Source: CAINVV01 sp964506325
GTDB lineage: Bacteria > Bacteroidota > Bacteroidia > Bacteroidales > Prolixibacteraceae
Length of the DNA: 34,588 nucleotides
Direction: 5' to 3'
Assembly (NCBI GenBank): GCA_964506325.1
Contig: CAZDLO010000032.1
Location: 1-34,588 of the forward strand
The translations under genes and the position numbers were made by a program. Within the stretch, counting starts at the first letter, position 1, and each line of letters opens with the position of its first letter. This document shows, piece by piece, positions 8,075-16,073 of the stretch. The notes under the pieces are model-generated. The model was not told the DNA's origin. It saw only the letters and a program-made list of their open reading frames with translations, and searched no databases.

Positions 8075-10063
8075 GTGATAAATCTCAACAACAAGTTGCA
8101 AAGTCAGAATCCAATCTTTGACCATTCATTGGATCATTTGCCTACCAATCTGACTCACAGGGATGTATTGACCAAATACGAAAAGGTACCCACATTTATT
8201 TACCAGGAAAGTTCTGATGCATCAATTGCCGTTGCCAGGGAAGTCGCTGATCTGATCCTCAGCAGGCAAAAAGAAGACAGAACCTGTGTTCTGGGACTCG
8301 CAACAGGATCAACCCAGCTGGGCATTTACGCTGAACTTGTCAGGCTGCACAAGGAAGAAGGACTGAGTTTTCACAATGTAATTACTTTTAACCTGGACGA
8401 ATATTATCCTCTCTCATCTCATTCGATACACAGTTACCACCATTATATGAGGTTAAATTTATTTAACCTTGTTGATATTTTGCCTGCTAACATTCATATC
8501 CCGGACGGGACGATCCTCATGGATGAAGTACACGATTACTGCCGTGACTATGAAAAAAAGATAGAACTGGCCGGTGGAATTGATATGCTGCTCCTCGGGA
8601 TTGGTCGCAGCGGACATATTGGCTTCAATGAACCCGGGTCGGGACGGAACACCAAAACCCGCATCATTACACTGGATCCGGTTACACGCCAGGAGGAGGC
8701 TAATCAGTTCAGGGGTTTCATGAATGTTCCGAGAAGTGCCATAACCATTGGTATTTCAACCATCCTTGAAGCTAAAAAAATCATTCTGTCAGCTTTCGGT
8801 GAAACAAAAGCCAAAATGATTAAAAAGATGGTGGAAGATGAGCCAAACAGCGAGGTGCCGGCTTCCTATATCCAGTTTCACTCCAATGCCAAGGTCATTA
8901 TTGACCAGGGAGCCGCACTGCAGTTACTCAGAATGAAGACCCCATGGTTGCTCGACAGCCTTGACTGGACTGAAGACCGCCTGATAAGAAAGGCTGTTTT
9001 GTGGCTTTGCGGAATAACCGGAAAACCCATTCTGAAACTTACCGGGAAGGATTACAATGACAACGGGCTCAGTGATCTTTTAGCTACAGTAGGTTCTGCC
9101 TATAAAATCAACATCAAGGTTTTTAACGATCTGCAGCATACTATTACAGGATGGCCCGGAGGAAAACCAAATGTCGACGATACATTCAGGCCTGAAAGAG
9201 CCAACCCGGAGAAAAAACGGGTGATCATCTTCAGCCCTCATCCTGATGATGATGTTATTTCAATGGGAGGGACCTTGCTGCGCCTGATAGAACAAGGTCA
9301 TGAGGTACATATTGCTTACCAGGTATCTGGGAATTTTGCGGTTTCAGACGAGTATGTTCTGCGGTTTCTTGATTTTCACCAGGAATATATCGGCTATTAC
9401 GATAATGACAATACCACAGCTAAAATACAGCAGGATAAAATTCTCAACTTTATCAGGAACAAAAAAGACAATGACATCGATATTCCTGATTTGAGAAAAG
9501 TTAAGAGTCTGATCAGGAGAATGGAGGCAAGGTCTGCATTGAGGTATTTTGGATTAGCAGATAAAAATATTCATTTCCTGGATCTTCCATTTTATGAAAC
9601 CGGACTTAAAAGCAAAGCCCCTGTCGGGGAATCAGATATCAGAATAATTATGGATCTTGCTGAAGCGATAAAACCACACCAGATATTCGCTGCCGGAGAT
9701 TTATCGGATCCCCATGGAACTCACAGGGTCTGCCTTGATGCCATTTTCGTGGCGCTGGAGCACCTGAAAAACAGGGAATGGATGAATGATTGCTGGGTTT
9801 GGCTGTACCGGGGAGCCTGGGCTGAATGGGAAGCTGATGAAATCGAAATGGCAGTTCCTATCAGTCCCATTGAATTATCCAGGAAAAGAGAAGCAATACT
9901 CCGGCACCAATCACAAAAAGAGGGTGCAATGTTTATGGGAGAAGACGAACGTGAATTCTGGCAAAGGGCCGAAGAGCGAAACCGTTCAACTGCAGGCTTA
10001 TACGATCAGCTGGGGATGGCGGAGTATGAAGCTATGGAGGCATTTGTAAAATATTATCCTTAA
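8075..10063 (+). CDS. NagB-like glucosamine-6-phosphate deaminase domain fused to a PIG-L deacetylase domain
   Basis: Residues about 30-310 form a NagB/6-phosphogluconolactonase fold: phosphate loop LATGSTQLG (75-83), FNLDEYYPL with D108/E109, and GIGRSGHIGFNEPGS (175-189). Against E. coli NagB, H181 and E186 keep the ring-opening His and Glu but the Asp141 position is Ser179. Residues from about 383 form a PIG-L/LmbE de-N-acetylase-like domain: SPHPDDD (H389, D391, D392) and the distal HGTH (547-550), the usual zinc set. A two-step route through N-deacetylation and deamination of an amino-sugar phosphate would fit, but is inference. The length of 662 residues matches a fusion type known in Bacteroidota. 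The start is GTG at 8075. It stands alone, ahead of a GHL10 hydrolase gene. Confidence 0.85.
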   Translation: MINLNNKLQSQNPIFDHSLDHLPTNLTHRDVLTKYEKVPTFIYQESSDASIAVAREVADLILSRQKEDRTCVLGLATGSTQLGIYAELVRLHKEEGLSFHNVITFNLDEYYPLSSHSIHSYHHYMRLNLFNLVDILPANIHIPDGTILMDEVHDYCRDYEKKIELAGGIDMLLLGIGRSGHIGFNEPGSGRNTKTRIITLDPVTRQEEANQFRGFMNVPRSAITIGISTILEAKKIILSAFGETKAKMIKKMVEDEPNSEVPASYIQFHSNAKVIIDQGAALQLLRMKTPWLLDSLDWTEDRLIRKAVLWLCGITGKPILKLTGKDYNDNGLSDLLATVGSAYKINIKVFNDLQHTITGWPGGKPNVDDTFRPERANPEKKRVIIFSPHPDDDVISMGGTLLRLIEQGHEVHIAYQVSGNFAVSDEYVLRFLDFHQEYIGYYDNDNTTAKIQQDKILNFIRNKKDNDIDIPDLRKVKSLIRRMEARSALRYFGLADKNIHFLDLPFYETGLKSKAPVGESDIRIIMDLAEAIKPHQIFAAGDLSDPHGTHRVCLDAIFVALEHLKNREWMNDCWVWLYRGAWAEWEADEIEMAVPISPIELSRKREAILRHQSQKEGAMFMGEDEREFWQRAEERNRSTAGLYDQLGMAEYEAMEAFVKYYP

Positions 10064-10087
10064 CATACCATCAATTCTGATATTTTT

Positions 10088-10123
10088 GAATGACCAATCA
10101 ACAAAATGACTGGTCATTCTTTT
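10088..10123 (+). terminator. hairpin after the NagB-like gene
   Basis: GAATGACCA (10088-10096) and TGGTCATTC (10111-10119) pair perfectly over 9 bp around a 14-nt loop, followed by TTTT. It is 25 bp past the NagB-like stop, so a rho-independent terminator is the simplest reading. A TATTTTTG (-7-like) at 10081-10088 abuts the left arm, so the repeat might instead be an operator for the next gene. Confidence 0.55.
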
Positions 10124-10145
10124 AGGTACAGGTAAAAACAAGTTA

Positions 10146-11870
10146 ATGAATCCATTCTGTAAAGCCGGTAAAGTTTTTTTATTGATGCTGCTGTTCCTGA
10201 ATGCTTCCGGCAGGCAGCCATTGGATATCTCAGCCATCAACCGGACACCTTTTGAAAACAAGCAACCTGAACAGTTAAAAAGCGAATTCAGGGGTGTTTG
10301 GGTTGCAACGATCAACAATATTGACTGGCCTTCAAAACCTGGTTTGCCGGTCGAAGATCAGAAAAAGGAGTTTCTAAAACTCCTTGAATCATTTCAGCTG
10401 TTCAACCTCAACGTCGTCATCCTCCAGGTAAGAGCTGCCTCAGATGCCTTTTACCGCTCAAAAACAGAACCCTGGTCCTATTTTTTAACGGGAAAACAAG
10501 GGAAAGCACCTCAGCCATTTTTTGATCCGCTTGCCTGGGCCATTGAAATGTGCCACCTCCGCGGAATGGAACTTCATGCCTGGTTTAACCCTTTCAGAGT
10601 ACGGAATACCGGCTATTATCAGCTGGATCCAAACAGTTTTGCTGCAAAACATCCGCAATATGTAAGAGAGTTTGACAAAAAAGTGTTCCTGGATCCCGGC
10701 TATCCTGAAGTCAGGGAGCATGTGGCCGATGTCATTGCAGAGGTAGCCAGCAATTACGCGGTGGATGCAATCATACTGGACGATTATTTCTATCCATACC
10801 CTGTCCAGGGAAAAAGATTTGGAGATGAAAAGAGTTTCGCTAAACATGGGGGTGCATTTTATCCCAAGCGCTTAAAAGACTGGAGGAGAAATAACATCAA
10901 CCAGTTTATTGAATTGTTGCATGAGACGATACAACAAATCAATCCCCAGATTAAATTTGGGATAAGTCCTTTCGGCATTTGGAGAAACAAATCGGCAGAT
11001 CCTTCCGGTTCTGCCGGACTGCGTGGGCTCAGTTCCTATGATGACCTGTATGCAGATGTACGCAAATGGCTGATTAACGGATGGATAGATTACGTCATTC
11101 CCCAGCTTTACTGGGAGAAAGGAAACCATTTCGGAGATTTCAACTCGCTTGTGAAATGGTGGAGTGATAACAGCTACGGGAAATCACTGTACATCGGTCA
11201 GGCATTGTACAAATCGACAACCCAAAAAAACGGATGGAGCAGACCCAACGAACTCTATGACCAGATCAATTCTTTAAGAAAAAACGAAAAAGTGAGGGGT
11301 TTTGCATTCTACAGTGCCTCTAATATCGCAGAATTATCCGTGAGCCAGGTAAGAAACCTGCGTGATAATCACCTCAACACAATGGCAGCAGTCGATGACA
11401 ACCGCCGAACTAATGTGCAGGGCGAACCATTTAATACCAATGTTTCAAGTGAACCTGCCAGGGCTACCGGCAAGACTGATGCCTTTAAAAAGGAATTTAT
11501 GGCATCGCTTATCAGCCAACAGGTTTATTCACGGGAAATGAACACAAATGTTTCCGTTGTCAGGCCTGTTCTGAAACGGATGAAAAGATACAGGTCATTA
11601 AGCTGGGACCTGAGAACTGACACCGCATCTCATCTTGTAGCCCTTGTTGCCTATAAAAAAACAGGTAGAAACAACTACATCCAGGAGGTAGCAGGATTAT
11701 CCGGTTCAGCACGGTTTATTATTCCGGACAGCAAATGGAAAGAATGGAAAGATTCCAAAGTGATCATGGTAAGCAGGGATGTCAGGAACAATTCAGATCA
11801 TTATTCAACTTTCTTTGAGTTAAAAAGACGCAAAATAAAACCCATCGCTAATCCATTCAGCACCAATTAA
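10146..11870 (+). CDS. secreted glycoside hydrolase-like protein, GHL10/DUF187 family
   Basis: Envelope protein of the GHL10 (UPF0748, FenI-like) family, related to GH10/TIM-barrel hydrolases; the substrate is unknown but is thought to be polysaccharide or peptidoglycan-derived material. The N-terminus has a basic start, a hydrophobic stretch (VFLLMLLFLNA) and a likely signal peptidase I site near ASG-RQ; I see no lipobox cysteine. Family hallmarks follow: EFRGVWVATINNIDWPS, LQVRAASDAFY, LHAWFNPFRV (about residue 145), DAIILDDYFYPYP and DYVIPQLYWEKG (about 320). The last ~170 residues after the barrel look like a C-terminal accessory domain. At 574 residues it is slightly longer than minimal members. 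A strong terminator follows directly, shared with the convergent glnN. Confidence 0.85.
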   Translation: MNPFCKAGKVFLLMLLFLNASGRQPLDISAINRTPFENKQPEQLKSEFRGVWVATINNIDWPSKPGLPVEDQKKEFLKLLESFQLFNLNVVILQVRAASDAFYRSKTEPWSYFLTGKQGKAPQPFFDPLAWAIEMCHLRGMELHAWFNPFRVRNTGYYQLDPNSFAAKHPQYVREFDKKVFLDPGYPEVREHVADVIAEVASNYAVDAIILDDYFYPYPVQGKRFGDEKSFAKHGGAFYPKRLKDWRRNNINQFIELLHETIQQINPQIKFGISPFGIWRNKSADPSGSAGLRGLSSYDDLYADVRKWLINGWIDYVIPQLYWEKGNHFGDFNSLVKWWSDNSYGKSLYIGQALYKSTTQKNGWSRPNELYDQINSLRKNEKVRGFAFYSASNIAELSVSQVRNLRDNHLNTMAAVDDNRRTNVQGEPFNTNVSSEPARATGKTDAFKKEFMASLISQQVYSREMNTNVSVVRPVLKRMKRYRSLSWDLRTDTASHLVALVAYKKTGRNNYIQEVAGLSGSARFIIPDSKWKEWKDSKVIMVSRDVRNNSDHYSTFFELKRRKIKPIANPFSTN

Positions 11871-11872
11871 GA

Positions 11873-11904
11873 AAAAGGCCCCCAGGAGATCCCGGGGGCC
11901 TTTT
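11873..11904. terminator. bidirectional terminator between the GHL10 gene and glnN
   Basis: AAAAGGCCCCC (11873-11883) and GGGGGCCTTTT (11894-11904) form an 11-bp GC-rich stem with A and T runs on the two sides, so it can end transcription from both converging genes. It begins 3 bp after the hydrolase stop and 22 bp beyond the glnN stop. Confidence 0.9.
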
Positions 11905-11925
11905 GCAACCTAACTAATTAACAAT

Positions 11926-14115
11926 CTATCGTGTAAATAAAAGTTCACGGTATTTTGGCAATGGCCAGAGTTCATTGTCAACCACCAATTCCAGTTTATC
12001 GATGTGGTAACGGATTTCATCGAAATATGGTTTGACATTCTGCTCGTAAGCCAGCGCCTTTTCACTTGCATGCTCAATAACATTGGCAATTTTTCTGGCA
12101 TCGACCATTTCCTTGGTTTTTGACTTGATGTTGGAAATATGGCTGGAAATCTCCTTGATCAGGTCTTTGCGTGCTCCTGCCAGTTCATTGAAATCAGCTT
12201 CGTCGAAGATTTCCTTCAACCCTTTGACATTCTCAATCAAGGTAGTCTGGTAGGAAATTGCAGTCGGAACAATATGATTGATTGCCAGGTCACCCAAAAC
12301 ACGGGCCTCAATCTGAATTTTCTTGATGTATTTCTCATACTCAACCTCAACACGGGCCTCAAGCTCCTTTTCATTGAAAATACCGAGAGTTTCGAATACT
12401 TTCCTGGAACTTTTGTTCAGATAAGCCTCCAGCGCATGGGGAACACTCTTGATATTGGATAAGCCACGGCGCTCAGCTTCAATCGCCCATTCGGCACTGT
12501 AACCATTGCCATCAAAACGAACCGGTTTACATTCGATGATATATTTCTTCAGAACCTGGAAAATAGCCTCATCCTTCTTTACGTTGGATTCAATGAGCTT
12601 ATCAACGTCTTTCTTGAATTGAATCAGTTGTGCAGCTACGACTGAGTTTAATGCTATCATGGCAGACGCACAATTGGCAGAAGAACCTACAGCCCTGAAT
12701 TCAAATCTGTTACCTGTGAAGGCAAATGGAGAGGTACGGTTTCGGTCTGTATTGTCAAGCAATATCTCAGGAATACGGCCGATGTTCAGTTTCAGATCTG
12801 TTTTCTCATCCGGTGTCATTTTCTTCTCCCCTACCATCTCTTCAATCTGGTCGAGCATGGAATTCACTTCAGTACCCAGGAAGGTTGAAATAATGGCAGG
12901 AGGAGCCTCATTGGCTCCCAGGCGGTGTCCGTTACCAGCGGATACGATAGATGCCCTTAGCAGATCCTGGTTGTCGTACACTGCCTTAATCGTATTAACA
13001 ATAAAGGTTAGGAACTGAATATTGGATTTTGGGTTTTTCCCTGGAGAATACAGATTCACACCGGTATTGGTAGAAAGTGACCAGTTGTTGTGCTTGCCAG
13101 AACCATTGATTCCGGAAAAAGGTTTTTCATGAAGCAATACCCTGAAACCATGGTGCCTTGAAATCTTGTTCATCAGGTCCATAATCATCTGGTTATGATC
13201 GTTGGCCAGGTTAACTTCCTCGAAAATCGGGGCAAGTTCGAACTGGTTGGGCGCAACCTCGTTGTGACGGGTCTTCACCGGGATGCCCAATTTGTAGGCC
13301 TCGTTCTCCAGATCCATCATGAATGATGCTACCCGTTCAGGAATGGATGCAAAATAATGATCCTCAAGCTGCTGATCCTTTGCAGATGAATGTCCCATCA
13401 GGGTACGTCCGGTAAGAACCAGGTCAGGGCGGGCAATAAACAGCGCCTCATCAACCAGGAAATACTCTTGTTCCCATCCCAGATTGGCGGTTACCTGGGT
13501 AACATTCTTGTCAAAATACTGGCAAACTTCAACGGCAGCCTTATCGACAGCATTCAGAACCTTCAGCAAAGGAGCCTTGTAATCAAGTGCCTCGCCTGTA
13601 TAGGAAATGAAAATTGTAGGAATACAAAGTGTTGTACCAACAATAAATGCAGGTGAAGAGACGTCCCATGCAGTATAACCCCTGGCTTCAAAAGTGTTTC
13701 TGATACCACCGCTTGGGAAAGAGGATGCATCCGGCTCCTGCTGTGCCAATAATTTGCCGGGGAAACTTTCAACCACACCACCCAGTTCCGAATGATCAAT
13801 AAATGCGTCATGCTTCTCTGCAGTACCGTCGGTCAATGGATGGAACCAGTGCGTGTAGTGTGTTGCACCGTTTTCAATGGCCCAGGCTTTCATGCCGATA
13901 GCTACCTGGTCAGCAATCTTGCGGTCAATGGTTGTACCATTGTCGATAGCGTCAATAATACCCTTGTAAGAATCTTTGGAAAGGTATTTTTTCATCTTGG
14001 GACGGTCAAAAACCAGCATCCCGTAATAATCAGATGTCAGGTTCTCCTCTCTTTTGACCTCAACAGGCTTGCGGGTCATCAGAATCTCCAGCGCTTTGAA
14101 TCTAATTGTTGCCAT
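11926..14115 (-). CDS. glnN: glutamine synthetase type III
   Basis: Large dodecameric glutamine synthetase that makes glutamine from glutamate, ammonium and ATP, the main ammonium-assimilating enzyme in many Bacteroidota. From MATIRFKALE the protein is 729 residues, the usual GSIII length; the frame stays open 20 codons further upstream (to 14175), but those codons lie in AT-rich promoter DNA. Visible motifs: THWFHPLTDGTAEKHDAF, an N-terminal GSIII-specific region, RHNEVAPNQFELAPIFEE, the NGSGKHNNWS segment and RTSPFAFTGNRFEFRA with the catalytic-domain arginines. There is no GSI-type adenylylation-site context. The promoter carries a C-tract element also found before the PII-Amt operon, so nitrogen control is likely. 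It stands alone between two strong terminators. Confidence 0.95.
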   Translation of the reverse strand: MATIRFKALEILMTRKPVEVKREENLTSDYYGMLVFDRPKMKKYLSKDSYKGIIDAIDNGTTIDRKIADQVAIGMKAWAIENGATHYTHWFHPLTDGTAEKHDAFIDHSELGGVVESFPGKLLAQQEPDASSFPSGGIRNTFEARGYTAWDVSSPAFIVGTTLCIPTIFISYTGEALDYKAPLLKVLNAVDKAAVEVCQYFDKNVTQVTANLGWEQEYFLVDEALFIARPDLVLTGRTLMGHSSAKDQQLEDHYFASIPERVASFMMDLENEAYKLGIPVKTRHNEVAPNQFELAPIFEEVNLANDHNQMIMDLMNKISRHHGFRVLLHEKPFSGINGSGKHNNWSLSTNTGVNLYSPGKNPKSNIQFLTFIVNTIKAVYDNQDLLRASIVSAGNGHRLGANEAPPAIISTFLGTEVNSMLDQIEEMVGEKKMTPDEKTDLKLNIGRIPEILLDNTDRNRTSPFAFTGNRFEFRAVGSSANCASAMIALNSVVAAQLIQFKKDVDKLIESNVKKDEAIFQVLKKYIIECKPVRFDGNGYSAEWAIEAERRGLSNIKSVPHALEAYLNKSSRKVFETLGIFNEKELEARVEVEYEKYIKKIQIEARVLGDLAINHIVPTAISYQTTLIENVKGLKEIFDEADFNELAGARKDLIKEISSHISNIKSKTKEMVDARKIANVIEHASEKALAYEQNVKPYFDEIRYHIDKLELVVDNELWPLPKYRELLFTR

Positions 14116-14156
14116 AAATATAATTTTTAGAAAATAATAAATTCGTAATTTTTCTG

Positions 14157-14198
14157 CTAAATTATATTTTTTCACAATAACCCCCTATTTTTTTTGCT
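14157..14198 (-). promoter_or_regulatory. glnN promoter region with a C-tract element
   Basis: Read toward glnN, the sequence contains an A-run, then AGGGGGTTATT (G-run at 14185-14181), and 16 bp later TAATTTAG (14164-14157), one mismatch from the TAnnTTTG -7 element; a sigma-70-like TATAAT overlaps it. The G-run sits where a -33 TTTG should be. On the plus strand the element reads ACCCCCTATTTT, matching the repeated element at 23.6-23.8 kb. The -7 assignment is inference. Confidence 0.5.
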
Positions 14199-14300
14199 TA
14201 TTATTCAATATTTCATATTTTTTTAACATTAAAACTTAATTTTTCATTCATTTTCTCCTGAAAAACTAATTTTTTTCAGTTTTTGATTTTTTTTAAATAA

Positions 14301-14330
14301 AAAAACCGGAATATGAGATTCCGGCTTTTT
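14301..14330. terminator. terminator after the M20 dipeptidase gene
   Basis: AAAAACCGGAAT and ATTCCGG-CTTTTT form a short GC-containing stem (CCGGAAT/ATTCCGG, loop ATGAG) with A and T runs on both sides. It is 26 bp beyond the stop of the minus-strand M20 gene and upstream of the glnN promoter, so it insulates the two. Confidence 0.8.
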
Positions 14331-14356
14331 TAAGATATGTATATGGTTTCTGTGTA

Positions 14357-15718
14357 TTATCTACCAAAAAAATGGTAAAAATGAACCACACACCTTATTC
14401 CGTTGAAGAAATTCTCCAGGTAAAAATTTTCGTTGGGTGAGTGAATGGCATCTGATTCGAGGCCAAAACCCATGAGAATTGTTTTTATCCCCAGGACTTT
14501 CTCAAAAGTTGATACAATGGGGATGCTTCCTCCGCTCCTGACAGGCACCGGCATTTTTGCATAAACGGCATGGTAGGCTTTTTCTGCTGCCTGGTATGCA
14601 GGATGATCCATCGGGCAGAGATATCCATGTCCGCCATGGTGAAGTGTTACCTCTACCTTCACAGAATCAGGGGCAATTGATTCAAAGTAGTTTTTAAATA
14701 ACAGTGAAATTTTTTCATGATCCTGGTTCGGAACCAGGCGAGAACTTATTTTGGCATAGGCAACAGATGGAAGAACTGTTTTGGACCCTTCCCCAGTATA
14801 ACCGCCCCAAATGCCGCAGACATCAAAAGTTGGCCGCATTCCGGTCCTTTCTGTTGTGGTGTATCCATCTTCCCCCTGCAACTGATTCACACCAATGGAC
14901 TCTTTGTATTTTGCCTCATTGAAGGGATTCCTGGAAAGATTCTCCCTTTCCGCTTTTGAGACTTCCACCACATCATCATAAAATCCCGGAATGGTAATCC
15001 GGTTCTTTTCATCTGTCATTTTAGCAATAAGCTTGCACAGCTCATTGACCGGATTGGCAACAGCGCCGCCGAAAAGGCCGGAATGAAGATCCCTGTCGGG
15101 ACCGGTCACTTTAACTTCCCAGTAGGCAAGGCCACGCAAACCGGTTGTGATGGAGGGGATATCCCTTGCGATCATTCCCGTATCGGATACCAGGATAACA
15201 TCCGCTTTCAACATCTCCTTGTGATCTTCACAAAATTTTCCGAGGTTCGGTGAACCAACCTCCTCTTCCCCTTCAATCATAAACTTGACATTGCTCTTAA
15301 GTGAACCGCTTCTTACAAGGTACTCAAAAGCTTTGGCATGTATGAATGACTGGCCCTTGTCATCATTGGCACCCCTGGCCCATATCCTGCCCTCGCGGAT
15401 CTCCGGCTCAAAAGGATCTGACAGCCATTTGTCGGGCGGATCTACCGGCATTACATCCATGTGTGCATAAACCAAAACCGTGGGCAGCGAAAGATCGATA
15501 ATCCTTTCAGCATACAGAACCGGGTGACCGGGCGTTGTAAAAATTTCAGCAGTATCAGCTCCTGCTTCGAGCAAAATCCTTTTCCAATAGACGGCGGCTC
15601 TCATCATATCAGGTTTATGCTTTTCAAGCGAACTAACAGAAGGTATCCTGATTAATCCGAACAATTCTTCCAGAAACCTGTCGCCATTGACTTCAATGTA
15701 TTTCTCGAGTTGATCCAT
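14357..15718 (-). CDS. M20 family metallodipeptidase (CNDP-like)
   Basis: Predicted cytoplasmic di-zinc peptidase that cleaves dipeptides such as beta-alanyl or cysteinyl-glycine types; substrate specificity cannot be read. Active-site set: VYAHMDVMP with H86 and catalytic D88, GANDDKGQ with bridging D119, and IEGEEEVGSPN with E151/E152 (general base and metal ligand); HSGLFGGAVANP marks the lid/dimerisation domain. No signal peptide is present. Length (453) is normal for the dipeptidase branch. The ATG at 15718 directly precedes the family N-terminus. It has its own promoter-like sequence close upstream and its own terminator. Confidence 0.88.
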   Translation of the reverse strand: MDQLEKYIEVNGDRFLEELFGLIRIPSVSSLEKHKPDMMRAAVYWKRILLEAGADTAEIFTTPGHPVLYAERIIDLSLPTVLVYAHMDVMPVDPPDKWLSDPFEPEIREGRIWARGANDDKGQSFIHAKAFEYLVRSGSLKSNVKFMIEGEEEVGSPNLGKFCEDHKEMLKADVILVSDTGMIARDIPSITTGLRGLAYWEVKVTGPDRDLHSGLFGGAVANPVNELCKLIAKMTDEKNRITIPGFYDDVVEVSKAERENLSRNPFNEAKYKESIGVNQLQGEDGYTTTERTGMRPTFDVCGIWGGYTGEGSKTVLPSVAYAKISSRLVPNQDHEKISLLFKNYFESIAPDSVKVEVTLHHGGHGYLCPMDHPAYQAAEKAYHAVYAKMPVPVRSGGSIPIVSTFEKVLGIKTILMGFGLESDAIHSPNENFYLENFFNGIRCVVHFYHFFGR

Positions 15719-16073
15719 GTTTTTTTTTCAAATATAAGTGGTTTGGGAGAATACAAAGGTAAATGGAAACATAAATTTTAAAATAGCCTGAGACCCGCGC
15801 TGATAAGCATAGCCAACAGAGATCATTTCGTGACCCAGACCTCTTGCAGCCCTCCAATGCCCGTTGGGTTGCACCTCCCATTTTGTCAATCCTGGTCCCT
15901 TTGAATGATCGAAAAGGCAGTGCCGTCAAATTCAATTCAGGATATTCAGAAAACAATACAAAATTTGATGGTTCAATCTAAGTTTACTTCATCCATTTTA
16001 TATAAATTTATCAGCTCTAAAATAAATGCAATCATCACTACTATTAATATTATCCAGATAAAATTTTCAGATC
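15719..16073. other. 355-bp spacer with an unexplained GC-richer core
   Basis: Divergent gap between the M20 gene and the first Gfo/Idh/MocA gene. The outer parts are AT-rich. About 15785-15945 is richer in G and C and can be read as a minus-strand frame beginning at 15956 (start MFSEYPELNL) that runs into the M20 gene out of frame; it has no family resemblance that I can name and no credible initiation signal. It may be a decayed gene or repeat. Confidence 0.4.
15729..15757 (-). promoter_or_regulatory. candidate promoter of the M20 dipeptidase gene
   Basis: On the minus strand TTTG (15757-15754), 17 bp, then TATATTTG (15736-15729) fits the Bacteroidota -33/-7 pattern. It lies so close to the ATG (15718) that the mRNA would have almost no leader. 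A second -7 match, TACCTTTG (15761-15754), overlaps the -33 and would give a more usual leader. Confidence 0.4.

Noticed and set aside
15693..15956. An 87-codon minus-strand gene overlapping the M20 start.
   Set aside because: No initiation signal, atypical composition and an overlap with a firm gene start; kept only as an unexplained island.
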